Shown: positions 26,659-36,577, counted from the stretch's first letter. The stretch: 64,000 nt of DNA from Alteromonadaceae bacterium (GCA_014872785.1 WKFJ01000064.1:21093-85092), one strand, 5' to 3'. The notes: a model not told the origin generated them from the sequence alone. Made by a program: numbers and translations.

Positions 26659-27891
26659 TTAGCCACCGAAGTCATCTAACATGATGTTTTCGTCTTCAAC
26701 ACCTAAGTCTTTAAGCATGTTGATAACAGCCGCGTTCATCATAGGCGGACCACACATGTAGAATTCACAGTCTTCTGGCGCAGGATGATCTTTCAGGTAA
26801 TTCTCAAGTAGAACTTGGTGAATGAAGCCTGTATGGCCTTCCCAGTTATCCTCTGGCTGCGGATCAGATAGCGCAACATACCAATTGAAGTTTTCATTCT
26901 CTTTTTGCAGCATATCGAAATCTTCTACATAGAACATTTCACGCAATGAACGCGCACCGTACCAGAACGAAATCTTACGGTCAGTCTTGATACGACGAAG
27001 CTGGTCGAAGATATGTGAACGCATTGGCGCCATACCAGCACCACCACCAACAAATACCATTTCTGCCTCAGTTTCTTTGGCGAAGAACTCACCAAATGGA
27101 CCTGAGATGGTGGCTTTATCCCCTTCTTTAAGGCTCCAGATGTAAGAAGACATTTTACCTGCTGGTAAGCTTAGGTTATTAGGTGGCGGCGTAGCGATAC
27201 GCACGTTCAACATAATAATGCCTTCTTCTTCAGGGTAGTTAGCCATCGAGTAGGCTCGAATAGTTTCTTCATCTACTTTTGATTCAATCTTAAAGAAGCC
27301 AAAACGTTCCCAATCAGGACGATATTCTTCAGGAATATCGAAGTCTGCATACTTAACATGATGAGGTGGCGCCTCGATTTGGATATAACCACCAGCGCGG
27401 AAAGGTACACTTTCACCGTTGGGTATTTTTAATGCCAGCTCTTTGATAAAGGTTGCCTTGTTATCATTTGAAATAACTTCACAATCCCATTTCTTGATAC
27501 CAAAGATCTCTTCCGGAAGCTCAATGTCCATGTCTTGCTTAATAGCAACCTGACAAGACAAACGGCACCCGGCACGGGCTTCTCCTTTGGTGATATGGTC
27601 AAGCTCAGTAGGTAGGATTTCACCACCACCGGCTTTAATGTCTACACGACATTGACCACAAGAACCACCACCGCCGCAAGCTGAACTTACGAAGATACCG
27701 CTATCCGCTAGCGCACCCAACAATTTACCGCCTGGAGAGGCCGTAATTGCTTTGTCTGGGTCACCATTAATCGTAATTGTTACGTCACCAGTTGGTACTA
27801 ATTTTGACTTAGCAAACATGATGACAAGTACCAATGCCAAAACAATGGCAATGAACATACCTACACCGAGGTATATATCAGTTGGATTCAT
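26659..27891 (-). CDS. nqrF: Na+-NQR subunit F (NADH dehydrogenase, FAD and 2Fe-2S)
   Basis: A 410-aa subunit with an N-terminal membrane helix (about residues 5-27). A 2Fe-2S ferredoxin domain follows with Cys in SACGGGGSCGQCR and the later SC. A ferredoxin-NADP reductase-like domain has RAYSMANYP (FAD), VGGGAGMAPMRS (NADH) and EFYMCGPPMMN. It takes electrons from NADH at the cytoplasmic face. Length and motifs match Vibrio NqrF. Confidence 0.97.
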   Translation of the reverse strand: MNPTDIYLGVGMFIAIVLALVLVIMFAKSKLVPTGDVTITINGDPDKAITASPGGKLLGALADSGIFVSSACGGGGSCGQCRVDIKAGGGEILPTELDHITKGEARAGCRLSCQVAIKQDMDIELPEEIFGIKKWDCEVISNDNKATFIKELALKIPNGESVPFRAGGYIQIEAPPHHVKYADFDIPEEYRPDWERFGFFKIESKVDEETIRAYSMANYPEEEGIIMLNVRIATPPPNNLSLPAGKMSSYIWSLKEGDKATISGPFGEFFAKETEAEMVFVGGGAGMAPMRSHIFDQLRRIKTDRKISFWYGARSLREMFYVEDFDMLQKENENFNWYVALSDPQPEDNWEGHTGFIHQVLLENYLKDHPAPEDCEFYMCGPPMMNAAVINMLKDLGVEDENIMLDDFGG

Positions 27892-27915
27892 AATACTCTC
27901 CTATCCCGGTATAGA

Positions 27916-28524
27916 TTAAATTGAAACGCCAGAGAAAGACTGGAATCCAAGTGCCATCAGACCAGCAATAATAAATACTGATGCGAGGCCTCTAACTCCG
28001 TCTGGCATATCCGCGTACTTAAGCTTTTCACGAACCGCTGCTAACAACGTAATCGCAATCGCCCAACCTAGACCGCTACCAAAACCAAATACCGCACTTT
28101 CTACGAACGTATACTCTTTCTGGATTGCAAACGCGACACCACCAAAAATGGCGCAATTTACTGTGATCAAAGGCAAGAAAATACCCAGTGCGTTGTACAA
28201 CACAGGGAAGAACTTATCTAGCGTCATCTCAAGGATCTGAACCAATGCAGCAATTACGCCGATGAAGGTTAAGAAGTTTAAGAAGCTAAGGTCTGCTTCA
28301 GGGAAGCCAGCCCAAGCCAATGCGCCAGGAGCGAGTACGTTTGCATAAACGAGTTGGTTAACAGGAGTAGCAATACCAAGTACTACAACAACTGCCACAC
28401 CAAGACCCATAGAGGTTTTAACCTTTTTCGATACTGCCAAGAAAGTACACATACCGAAGAAGTAGAATAGTGCCATGTTTTCTAAGAAAACTGAGCGCAC
28501 TAGAAGGCTAATATAATGTTCCAT
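27916..28524 (-). CDS. nqrE: Na+-NQR subunit E
   Basis: A 202-aa, six-helix membrane subunit. It has the paired Cys-containing helices (FGMCTFLAVSKKVKTSMG and VNCAIFGGVAFA) that, with those of NqrD, hold the intramembrane iron centre. The ATG overlaps the ribosome site and stop region of nqrD (3 bases apart). Confidence 0.96.
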   Translation of the reverse strand: MEHYISLLVRSVFLENMALFYFFGMCTFLAVSKKVKTSMGLGVAVVVVLGIATPVNQLVYANVLAPGALAWAGFPEADLSFLNFLTFIGVIAALVQILEMTLDKFFPVLYNALGIFLPLITVNCAIFGGVAFAIQKEYTFVESAVFGFGSGLGWAIAITLLAAVREKLKYADMPDGVRGLASVFIIAGLMALGFQSFSGVSI

Positions 28525-28527
28525 TTA

Positions 28528-29163
28528 TTACTCCTTAGGCTCAACTTGTTCAGGTCTTATCGTTCGGATGAACCAAATCAAACCGCCGATCAAGAAGAAC
28601 GAACTAAATGGCAATATCAATAGACCGTTACCTTGATACCAACCGCCGTTTTGAACAACTGGTAAAATTTCGAAGCCTAATAATGTACCAAAACCAAGTA
28701 ACTCTTTAATCGTACCGATAACAATCAATACGAAAGAGTAGCCCAAGCCATTACCGATACCGTCAAGGAAACTCATCATAGGAGGACTCTTCATGGCATA
28801 CGCCTCGGCACGTCCCATTACGATACAGTTAGTGATGATTAGGCCAACGAATACGGTCAGCTCTTTTGCTACCGAATATGAATAGGCTCTCAGTACCTGG
28901 TCAACCAAAATTACCAGTGATGCGATAATGGTCATCTGAATAATGATACGCACACTTGATGGAATGTGGTTTCTGATTAGAGAGATAAACAGGTTAGAGA
29001 ATGCCGTAACGAAGGTTAGTGCAAGTGACATAACCAAGGCTTTTTCTAACTTAGTGGTTACCGCCAACGCAGAACAAATACCAAGTACGTGCAGTGCGAT
29101 TGGGTTACTGTCCAGGATCGGCCCGAACAATACTTTTTTCATTTCTTTTGCATTGCTAGACAT
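28528..29163 (-). CDS. nqrD: Na+-NQR subunit D
   Basis: A 211-aa membrane subunit homologous to NqrE. The Cys-bearing helices are LGICSALAVTTKLEKALVM and IITNCIVMGRAEAYAM. An AAGGAGG ribosome site precedes the ATG. It is part of the nqrABCDEF operon, with 12 bases to nqrC. Confidence 0.96.
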   Translation of the reverse strand: MSSNAKEMKKVLFGPILDSNPIALHVLGICSALAVTTKLEKALVMSLALTFVTAFSNLFISLIRNHIPSSVRIIIQMTIIASLVILVDQVLRAYSYSVAKELTVFVGLIITNCIVMGRAEAYAMKSPPMMSFLDGIGNGLGYSFVLIVIGTIKELLGFGTLLGFEILPVVQNGGWYQGNGLLILPFSSFFLIGGLIWFIRTIRPEQVEPKE

Positions 29164-29175
29164 GAGTGAGCCTCC

Positions 29176-29928
29176 TTAAGACTTCCATGGTTGCTTGCTT
29201 AGGAAAGTTCCTAATTGTTCTTCAGCCAACCAATAATCCAATGAGTTTTGAACCCCGTTACTGGTTAACGTTGCACCCGATAATGCATCAACAGCGTGAA
29301 TGTCATCACCGGCATTCTTCTTAACTTTAATGGCAACTTCACCATTGTTGAAAAGCTTCTTGCCGTCCCACAACTTCTTCCAAGCTGGGTTTTGAACTTC
29401 ACCACCTAGACCTGCAGTCTCTTGCTGATCGTAATAAACGAGTGTGCGAACTGTATTGCCGTCAGAGTCAAGTGCTAACAAACCATACATAATGTTCCAA
29501 AGGCCACTACCATAAACAGTTAAGATAACGCGTTGAACCACACCTGCATCGTCTTTAACGTGATACACGCTAACGACCTTCGAGTGGCGGATAACACCTG
29601 CGATATCAGGCTTAGGAGTTACACGGTAATCGTCGACTTTCGCGTATTTGAACATGTCAAAATCAGCTGGAACGTCAACGTATTCACCTGTTGCTAGGTC
29701 TACAAAGCGCTCTTCAACATACTTTTCATAGGTGCCGTTAATGTCGCCACCTGCATTGGCAAGTAGGCCAGCAGCTTCAAGAATGTTAGTTTGCTTATCT
29801 AATTGAGCGTTAGCTTGCTGCTTAGAACGCAGACCAACCGCAGCGGTTGATACAACGATAGAGCAGGCTAAACATACGGCGATAACAATACCGACCGTTT
29901 TACCAAAAGTTTCTTTATGCGCTGACAC
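29176..29928 (-). CDS. nqrC: Na+-NQR subunit C (covalent FMN)
   Basis: A 250-aa subunit with one membrane helix (about residues 9-31) and a periplasmic FMN-binding domain. The flavinylation motif SGAT is seen in DALSGATLTSNG, where the Thr carries FMN in the family. I chose the GTG at 29928, preceded by GGAGG, because it gives the usual N-terminus (SAHKETFGKTVG). A start at 29997 would add 23 residues read from within nqrB. It overlaps the end of nqrB by 14 bases. Confidence 0.95.
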   Translation of the reverse strand: MSAHKETFGKTVGIVIAVCLACSIVVSTAAVGLRSKQQANAQLDKQTNILEAAGLLANAGGDINGTYEKYVEERFVDLATGEYVDVPADFDMFKYAKVDDYRVTPKPDIAGVIRHSKVVSVYHVKDDAGVVQRVILTVYGSGLWNIMYGLLALDSDGNTVRTLVYYDQQETAGLGGEVQNPAWKKLWDGKKLFNNGEVAIKVKKNAGDDIHAVDALSGATLTSNGVQNSLDYWLAEEQLGTFLSKQPWKS

Positions 29929-31132
29929 GTGCCATCCTCCGCTTGATGTTGCTCTGCGCAACGAAGTAATCGAAAAGTGGAGCCCAAAGGTTTGCAAACA
30001 AGATTGCTAGCATCATACCTTCTGGGAATGCAGGGTTAACAACCCTTACCATCACACACATCGCACCAATCAATAGGCCATATGCCCACTTACCTTGATT
30101 GGTGAAAGATGCGGAAACCGGGTCAGTTGCCATAAAGAACATACCAAACGCAAAACCACCGGTAACAACGTGCCAATACCAAGGCATAGCAAACATACTG
30201 TTAGTTTCGCTGCCAATAAGATTCAATAAGGTACTGAAAATCACCGCGCCGAATAGACAACCTAGCACGATGCGCCATGAAGCAATGCGGTTATAAATAA
30301 TGAACAGACCACCTAGGGCAATCATCAACGTTGATACTTCACCAACAGAACCCTGAATGTTACCGAAGAAAGCATCCATCCAAAGCGCTTGGTCTGCGTA
30401 ATCTAAGTTACCAGAAGCGGCTTGGCTCAACATGGTGGCACCAGAGTAACCATCTGCTGCAGTCCAAATCGCATCGCCTGAGATTTGTGCAGGGTAAGCG
30501 AAGTACAAGAATGCACGTCCAGACAACGCAGGGTTTAGGAAGTTACGACCAGTTCCACCGAATACTTCTTTAGCAACCACAACACCGAAAGTAATGCCTA
30601 GTGCAACTTGCCACAGGGGAATGGTTGCAGGCAGAGTCAGCGCGAACAGTACTGAAGTAACGAAGAAACCTTTATTCACTTCGTGTTTTCTTACAGAAGC
30701 GAACAAGACTTCCCAGAAACCACCAACGATAAAAGTAACCGCATAGATTGGCAGGAAGAAACAGGCACCATACGCCATCATTGACAGGACACCTGTGTCG
30801 GCAGCGCCCAACTCACCTCCTAAAGAGGCAAATAATGCTGCTTGCCACATGTCAGGTAAAGTAATTGCACCGTTACCTGCAAGAATAGCTTCATGAGCTT
30901 GTAAACCCACGTTATACATGCCGTAAAACATGGCAGGGAATGTTGCCATCCAAACGGTGATCATGATGCGTTTAAGGTCGATACTGTCACGCACATGAGC
31001 AGTTGATTTGGTTACTTTACCAGGTGTGTAAAAAACAGTCGCAACCGCTTCATAAAGCGCGTACCACTTTTCGTGTTTACCGCCTGGTTCAAAGTCAGGC
31101 TCAATTTTTTCTAAATACTCTTTCAAACCCAT
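29915..31132 (-). CDS. nqrB: Na+-NQR subunit B (covalent FMN, Na+ channel subunit)
   Basis: A 405-aa polytopic subunit. The start is the ATG at 31132, after AAGG; a longer frame upstream is read from nqrA. The flavinylation site is SGATML in DGYSGATMLSQ, and NPALSGRAFLYFAYP and FMATDPVSASFTNQGKW are conserved in the family. It forms the main Na+ path with bound riboflavin and quinone. It abuts nqrA by 2 bases. Confidence 0.96.
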   Translation of the reverse strand: MGLKEYLEKIEPDFEPGGKHEKWYALYEAVATVFYTPGKVTKSTAHVRDSIDLKRIMITVWMATFPAMFYGMYNVGLQAHEAILAGNGAITLPDMWQAALFASLGGELGAADTGVLSMMAYGACFFLPIYAVTFIVGGFWEVLFASVRKHEVNKGFFVTSVLFALTLPATIPLWQVALGITFGVVVAKEVFGGTGRNFLNPALSGRAFLYFAYPAQISGDAIWTAADGYSGATMLSQAASGNLDYADQALWMDAFFGNIQGSVGEVSTLMIALGGLFIIYNRIASWRIVLGCLFGAVIFSTLLNLIGSETNSMFAMPWYWHVVTGGFAFGMFFMATDPVSASFTNQGKWAYGLLIGAMCVMVRVVNPAFPEGMMLAILFANLWAPLFDYFVAQSNIKRRMARVSA

Positions 31133-31134
31133 GA

Positions 31135-32475
31135 TTAACCTTCCTTCTCGATTTTGTCGAGAGTGTCGCGTAATACCGGACCGTAGTCGTATTTGCCTGG
31201 ACAAACATAACTACACAATGCCAAGTCTTCTTCGTCTAGCTCCAAACAACCCAGTGTTTGAGCGCCATCACTATCACCAGACAGTAGGTCGCGTAAAAGT
31301 AGAGTCGGAAGCACATCTAACGGCATAACACGCTCATAGTTGCCAATTGGCACCATGGCGCGGTCTGAGCCGTTCGTGGTACTTGTCATGTTGAATAGCT
31401 TTTTAGGGCTTAAGTGGCCTAAGTAAGCACGTGTAATGGAGTGCTTATCGCCGCCTGGAGTAATCCATCCGAACAGACGTTTCTCGCGGTCTTCAGCGAT
31501 AACGGTCACTTGCTGAGCATAACGGCCAAGGTAGGCGTGTACGCCATGAGCGTGAGTTCCGTGTAACACTGAACCAGAAATAATACGGGTTTCACCACCC
31601 GCAATTTCACCGTCGGTCAATTCATCGGTATGCGCGCCAATAGTCGTTCTTACAAGGCGAGGGTTGTTAACCGCAGGACCGGCCAACGCAACGACTTTAG
31701 AGCAATCGAGTACACCCGTAGTAAAGAGCTTACCGATCGCTACCACGTCTTGATAGCCTACGTGCCAAACCATTTTGTTAGCACCTGCAGAATCCAAGAA
31801 GTGGATATGCGTGCCAACCAGCCCTGCAGGATGCGGACCTGCAAACTCTTCAGTAGTAACAGCGGCAGAACCTGCACTGATGTTGCTACCAGGCGCTTTG
31901 GTTAAGTAGGTTTTACCGCTTGTCATAGCGGTTAATACTTTTAAGCCCGCTTCAAAGTCAGCTTCATTGCCTGCAAGCACGACAGCAGGATCCGCCGCCA
32001 ATGGATTAGTATCCATAGCATTAACGAAAATCGCTGAAGGTTCGCTGCCAAGAGCTGGTGTCTTGCTGAAAGGGCGAGTACGTAGCGCAGTCCACAATCC
32101 TGACTCAACCAATAAGGCTTCCGCCTTCTCTCGGTCGATAGAATCTAAGATACCGTCGCTGTAAGCTTCAAAAGAAACTTGTTCATCGCCAGATACCTTA
32201 ATCACCACTGATTGCAAAACACGTTTTGCGCCACGGTTGATTTCGATTACTTCACCTGCAGCAGGTGCGGTAAATTTAACACCGGGGTTCTTTTTGTCTT
32301 CAAAAAGAATCTGCCCCCGCTTAACGACATCGCCTACTTTGACGAACATTGTAGGACGCATGCCGATGTACTCTTCACCCAGTAAAGCTACGCGAGTTAC
32401 CGACGCGCCGTCCTGGATCTGTTGGTTAGGCGTTCCTGTAATAGGAAGGTCAAGGCCTTTGGTTATTTTAATCAT
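31135..32475 (-). CDS. nqrA: Na+-NQR subunit A (quinone-binding side)
   Basis: A 446-aa peripheral subunit. It starts at the ATG at 32475 (MIKITKGLDLPI, the typical N-terminus); the codon 12 bases earlier is less likely. It has the conserved VKVGDVVKRGQ and a Rnf-like Cys-containing C-terminal motif (LALCSYVCPGKYDYG). It is the first gene of the operon. No strong ribosome site is visible before the ATG, which is unusual for the first gene of an abundant complex. Confidence 0.96.
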   Translation of the reverse strand: MIKITKGLDLPITGTPNQQIQDGASVTRVALLGEEYIGMRPTMFVKVGDVVKRGQILFEDKKNPGVKFTAPAAGEVIEINRGAKRVLQSVVIKVSGDEQVSFEAYSDGILDSIDREKAEALLVESGLWTALRTRPFSKTPALGSEPSAIFVNAMDTNPLAADPAVVLAGNEADFEAGLKVLTAMTSGKTYLTKAPGSNISAGSAAVTTEEFAGPHPAGLVGTHIHFLDSAGANKMVWHVGYQDVVAIGKLFTTGVLDCSKVVALAGPAVNNPRLVRTTIGAHTDELTDGEIAGGETRIISGSVLHGTHAHGVHAYLGRYAQQVTVIAEDREKRLFGWITPGGDKHSITRAYLGHLSPKKLFNMTSTTNGSDRAMVPIGNYERVMPLDVLPTLLLRDLLSGDSDGAQTLGCLELDEEDLALCSYVCPGKYDYGPVLRDTLDKIEKEG

Positions 32476-32654
32476 ACATACATGCACTAGTTAGGATTAA
32501 TACTTATCAGGATTATCTCTTGTAAAAGACAATACTGATAAGCACTCAAAATTTTATGGAAGGCTGGTCCGCCGTGGGTGATACTGCAGTACCCAGATGA
32601 TTAGTCACGAAAATTGTAACCTGATATTTAAGACTGCCCTCACTAAACTCTAGA

Positions 32655-32662
32655 ATTCTAGC
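32655..32662 (-). promoter_or_regulatory. Possible extended -10 promoter of the nqr operon
   Basis: On the minus strand TGCTAGAAT resembles an extended -10 (TGN-TAGAAT). No good -35 is at 17 bases. It would give a leader of about 175 bases before nqrA. Confidence 0.3.
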
Positions 32663-32732
32663 ATCAACCGGGCAAAAAGCGCTATGTATATGTTACACAT
32701 TTAATTTTTTTGCTAGTTTTTTGAGCGCTTTT

Positions 32733-32756
32733 AGGGTGTTGCTTAAACAACACCCT
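32733..32756 (-). terminator. Hairpin downstream of fabV
   Basis: A perfect 9-bp stem, AGGGTGTTG/CAACACCCT, with a 6-base loop starts 44 bases past the fabV stop. It is followed by AAAA, not T, on the minus strand, so it may act as an mRNA end-protecting hairpin. Outer arms TTGCTAG/CTAGCAA could extend it. Confidence 0.45.
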
Positions 32757-32799
32757 AGCAAGAGATGCCTAATTTTCAAGTTAGGCTATTTAAATTTGC

Positions 32800-33975
32800 T
32801 TACCAATCAGCTAACGGACTGACATCGGCATCGTAATCTACCGCGTCAAAATCGAACCCAAATAGTTTTAAAAATTCGGAATGGTAACCGGCGTAGTCGC
32901 TGATCTCGTGGAAGTTTTCTTGAGTGACCTGATCCCATAACGCTTTGATTTTCGCCTGAGTGGCATCGTTGGTCTCTTTACCGTCCATGCGCAAGCGATT
33001 TTGCGCGTCGGTTTCAGGGCTTGCTTGCAGCAATAAATCAAACAATCCGTGGATTTGTTCAATACAGCCTTCGTGAGTGCCCTCTTCCTTCATTACTTTG
33101 TAAATCAAAGAAATATACAAAGGCATAACGGGAATAGCAGATGACGCTTGGGTAACAAGCGCCTTGAGCGAAGATACGTAGGCTTTACAGTTTACATTCT
33201 GATGCTTCGCAATAATGCTTGCTGCGGCCCTGTCCAAATCTTCCTTGGCTTTACCAATGGTAGCGTGACCGTAAATTGGCCACGTTAGCTCTTTACCAAT
33301 GTATGTATACGCTGTTGTGGTGCAGTTTTCAGCTAATACGTCCGCTTCTGCAAGTGCGTCTAGCCACAACTCCCAGTCTTCCCCACCCATCACTTTAACG
33401 GTATTGAAGATTTCGTCTTCGTTGGCAGGCTCAAGCGTGACATCGTGAATGAGATCTTTGTCTGTGTCATAAGTCTTAGTAGTGTAGGTATCACCCACAG
33501 GCTTGAGAGTCGACTTGTATACATCACCTGTTTCAGGATCAGTTCGACGTGGCGCCGCTAAGCTATATATAACTAAATCAATTTTACCCAAGTCTTGCTT
33601 AATAGCTTCAATGACGTCGGTCTTTAACTCTTTAGAGAAAGCATCACCGTTGATGGTCTTTGCATACAGGTCCGCACTACTCGCTTCGCTGTGAAAGGCA
33701 GCCGTGTTGTACCAACCTGCGGTGCCCGTCTTACGTTCAGTTGGTGCTTTTTCAAAACATACCCCCAGAGTGTTGGCGCCATAGCCAAATGCCGAGACTA
33801 TGCGAGATGCCAAACCATATCCGGTTGAACAACCTAATACCAAGACGTTTTTGGGACCGTCAGTATGGGCACCTTGCGCTTTTACATACGCAATCTGCTC
33901 CGACACATTCTGTGCACATCCAGCAGGATGAGCATTGGTACAAATAAAACCTCTAATTTTAGGTTTGATAATCAT
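32800..33975 (-). CDS. fabV: Enoyl-ACP reductase FabV / trans-2-enoyl-CoA reductase
   Basis: A 391-aa NADH-dependent reductase of the last step of fatty acid elongation. Its N-terminus, MIIKPKIRGFICTNAHPAGC, and the nucleotide-binding loop GCSTGYGLASRI are characteristic. The catalytic Tyr-X8-Lys is present in IYGHATIGKAK. FabV differs from FabI in size and is typical of Vibrio, Pseudomonas and Alteromonadales; it is known to be less sensitive to triclosan. It is a single gene with its own flanks. Confidence 0.96.
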   Translation of the reverse strand: MIIKPKIRGFICTNAHPAGCAQNVSEQIAYVKAQGAHTDGPKNVLVLGCSTGYGLASRIVSAFGYGANTLGVCFEKAPTERKTGTAGWYNTAAFHSEASSADLYAKTINGDAFSKELKTDVIEAIKQDLGKIDLVIYSLAAPRRTDPETGDVYKSTLKPVGDTYTTKTYDTDKDLIHDVTLEPANEDEIFNTVKVMGGEDWELWLDALAEADVLAENCTTTAYTYIGKELTWPIYGHATIGKAKEDLDRAAASIIAKHQNVNCKAYVSSLKALVTQASSAIPVMPLYISLIYKVMKEEGTHEGCIEQIHGLFDLLLQASPETDAQNRLRMDGKETNDATQAKIKALWDQVTQENFHEISDYAGYHSEFLKLFGFDFDAVDYDADVSPLADW

Positions 33976-34077
33976 AAAGAGTGATTCCTTAAAAAAATTT
34001 GCGCTATTGTAATCCCTTGGGACGTAACAACAGATCTGAACAGATGAAGGCGATTAGTGCCTTCATCTTTAAGGGGG

Positions 34078-35184
34078 CTACTGCTGTCTACTTCTGTATA
34101 GCTGTGCTTCGGTGATTTCGTGGAAACTGGCGATGTTTTCCTGGAAGCTTTTATATTCTTGGTAGATTTTTGCAAACATAGCGTCTTTTTCAGCTTGTTC
34201 CTTTAACACTTCTTCGTTAGCGCTTCGAAGTGCAGCAATAACGTCGTCGGGCAACTGACGCAGCTGCACACCGTGTTCATTTAAAAGCTTCTGCATCGCA
34301 GCATTATTGCGAGCGGTGTATTCGTCTAACATGTCCTGATTCACTGCTCTTGCAGCGACTTCTACAATCTTTTGTAAATCTGATGGGAGTTCGTTGAACG
34401 CTGTCTCATTGGCAATAAATTCCAAAGTCGTCCCAGTCTCATGCCAACCAAACGCATAGTAATATTCGGCCGCCTTGTGTAAACCAAAGGCCAAGTCATT
34501 GTAAGGCCCCACCCACTCGGTGGCATCTATTGCACCGGTTTGTAAAGACGTAAATAACTCGCCACCTGTGAGTGACACTGGCACGCCTCCCAGCTTCTTA
34601 AGCACTTCGGCGCCCAATCCTGGAATACGCATTTTTAGACCTTTGAGGTCTTCAACACTGTTAATTTCTTTCTTGAACCAACCCGCCATTTGCGTACCCG
34701 TATTACCGCCGGCAAATGGGATCAAACCAAAGGGTTGATACAGCTCACGCCATAACTCTAGGCCGCCACCATAATGCAGCCAACCGTTCATTTCTTGTGC
34801 ATTCATACCAAAGGGAACACCAGTAAATATTTGCGCAGCCGCTGCTTTTCCTTTCCAGTAATACGGCCCTGAGTGTCCCATTTGTACAGTGCCTTGAGAC
34901 ACTGCATCGAAAACCTCAAATCCTGGAACGATTTCACCTGCTCCATGCACTTTGATAGTCAAGCGACCACCAGACATTTCGTTAACCATCTCCGCGAAGG
35001 TTTCCGGTCCTTTGCCTAGTCCAGGAAAGTTTTTCGGCCAACTGGTCACTAACTTCCATTCGAAGGTTTGTTGAACGGCAGGTTGAGTCGCATCGTTCTT
35101 AGCGGTGTCATTTGACTCCCCAGAACAGGCGATAAGAAGAACACTGCTCACAGCAGCGGTAAAAAGTGCTTTAAACTTAAACAT
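34078..35184 (-). CDS. TRAP transporter solute-binding lipoprotein (DctP/TakP-like)
   Basis: A 368-aa periplasmic binding protein. The lipobox LIAC makes it a lipoprotein (Cys20). The mature domain has SWPKNFPGLGKGPE, KMRIPGLGAEVLKKLGG and AIDATEWVGPYNDLAFG. The Arg/Trp features match the TakP group, which binds 2-oxo acids, lactate or similar carboxylates. It is the last gene of a minus-strand TRAP operon (small permease, large permease, binding protein). Exact ligand is not settled by the sequence. Confidence 0.9.
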   Translation of the reverse strand: MFKFKALFTAAVSSVLLIACSGESNDTAKNDATQPAVQQTFEWKLVTSWPKNFPGLGKGPETFAEMVNEMSGGRLTIKVHGAGEIVPGFEVFDAVSQGTVQMGHSGPYYWKGKAAAAQIFTGVPFGMNAQEMNGWLHYGGGLELWRELYQPFGLIPFAGGNTGTQMAGWFKKEINSVEDLKGLKMRIPGLGAEVLKKLGGVPVSLTGGELFTSLQTGAIDATEWVGPYNDLAFGLHKAAEYYYAFGWHETGTTLEFIANETAFNELPSDLQKIVEVAARAVNQDMLDEYTARNNAAMQKLLNEHGVQLRQLPDDVIAALRSANEEVLKEQAEKDAMFAKIYQEYKSFQENIASFHEITEAQLYRSRQQ

Positions 35185-35224
35185 GTCTTTCGTATCCCAT
35201 ATAAAAACGAGAAAGTTATATTTA

Positions 35225-36577
35225 TTAACCGTATACCAAGGTGGGTAACCAAGTCACCACCTCTGGCCAAATCGCCATCACCACTAAAAGTCCGAGCTGA
35301 ATCAATATAAATGGGGCTACCCCTTTGTATATTTCAGTGGTTTTAATTGTTTCAGCAGCCACACCTCGCAGGTAAAAAAGCGCGAAACCGAATGGTGGGG
35401 TTAAAAACGATGTTTGCAGGTTGACTGCTATCATAATGCCTAGCCAAATAGGATCGACGCCCATTGTCAGCAACACGGGCGCGACCAAAGGTACTACGAC
35501 AAATGTGATCTCGATAAAATCGAGGATAAATCCGAGAATGAAAATAATGACCATGACTATCAGCATGGCAGTAAACACACCACCGGGGAGCTGTTCAAAC
35601 AAACTGTGAATCATCTCCTCACCACCAAAACCTCGGAAAATGAGAGAGAAAATAGACGCACCAATTAAGATAAGAAATATCATTGAGGTGACTTTGGTAG
35701 AGTCAAGTGCAGCGGCTTTCAGTTTGTCCCAGTCTAGCTTTTGGCGCGCAAACGCAAGTAGAATAGCGCCCGTTGCACCAACGCCAGCCGCCTCTGTTGG
35801 AGTGGCAAAGCCCGCTAAAATCGAACCTAGCACCATAATAATAAGCATTAGAGGCGGAAACAATGCACCGAATACATTTACCTTCTCTTCGGTTTCATCA
35901 ATCTCGTTACTGAGATCTGAAGGCGTCGCAAACAAGACGTAAATGGCATACAAAACAACCAAGATAAGTCCCGGAACAATGGCGCCAACGAACAAGTCTC
36001 CAACCGACACGGAATCTGGCGAGAAAATCCCCATGTTGAGCTGCGCTTGTTGATACGCACCTGATAGAACATCTCCTAATAACACCAAAGCAATAGAAGG
36101 CGGAATTATTTGACCTAACGTACCGGTTGCACAAATGCTTCCGCAGGCAAGTGACGTGGGATATCCCTTTTTCATCATAGAAGGCAAGGACAACAAGCCC
36201 ATCGTTACAACAGTGGCTCCGACAATACCTGTACTAGCGGCGAGCAACATCCCGACAAAAACCACAGACAAGGCCATACCCGATTTATAACGGACAAACA
36301 CTTGTGCCATCGCCGTCAATAGGTCTTCTGCCACTTTCGATTTTTCCAGAACAATACCCATCAGTACGAACAAAGGCACCGCGAGTAAGGTTTGATTATT
36401 CATGATGCCGAATAGACGACTTGGCAACGCCGATAAATAAGAAGCGTCGAAAGTACCAGTTAAAATTCCGATACCAGCAAATACCAAGGACGTTCCCGCT
36501 AAAGAGAAAGCGACCGGATAGCCTAGCAGCAAGACGCCACAGACGACGAGGAAAAGTAGTAGTGCCATAAATTCCAT
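35225..36577 (-). CDS. TRAP transporter large permease (DctM type)
   Basis: A 450-aa protein with about 12 membrane helices, the DctM fold. Motifs include the N-terminal LLLGYPVAFSLAG, GSICATGTLGQIIPPSIALVL and a C-terminal LQTSFLTPPFGFALFYLRG, all typical of the family. It drives Na+-coupled uptake with the small permease and binding protein. The start ATG directly follows the small permease stop (TAAATG). Confidence 0.93.
   Translation of the reverse strand: MEFMALLLFLVVCGVLLLGYPVAFSLAGTSLVFAGIGILTGTFDASYLSALPSRLFGIMNNQTLLAVPLFVLMGIVLEKSKVAEDLLTAMAQVFVRYKSGMALSVVFVGMLLAASTGIVGATVVTMGLLSLPSMMKKGYPTSLACGSICATGTLGQIIPPSIALVLLGDVLSGAYQQAQLNMGIFSPDSVSVGDLFVGAIVPGLILVVLYAIYVLFATPSDLSNEIDETEEKVNVFGALFPPLMLIIMVLGSILAGFATPTEAAGVGATGAILLAFARQKLDWDKLKAAALDSTKVTSMIFLILIGASIFSLIFRGFGGEEMIHSLFEQLPGGVFTAMLIVMVIIFILGFILDFIEITFVVVPLVAPVLLTMGVDPIWLGIMIAVNLQTSFLTPPFGFALFYLRGVAAETIKTTEIYKGVAPFILIQLGLLVVMAIWPEVVTWLPTLVYG

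Larger units (their letters stand above)
32476..32799. other. Intergenic region with nqr leader and fabV 3' end
   Basis: 324 bases without a gene. It holds a hairpin near 32733-32756 behind fabV and a possible extended -10 promoter for nqrA. The region between them and nqrA shows no further recognisable signal. Confidence 0.6.
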
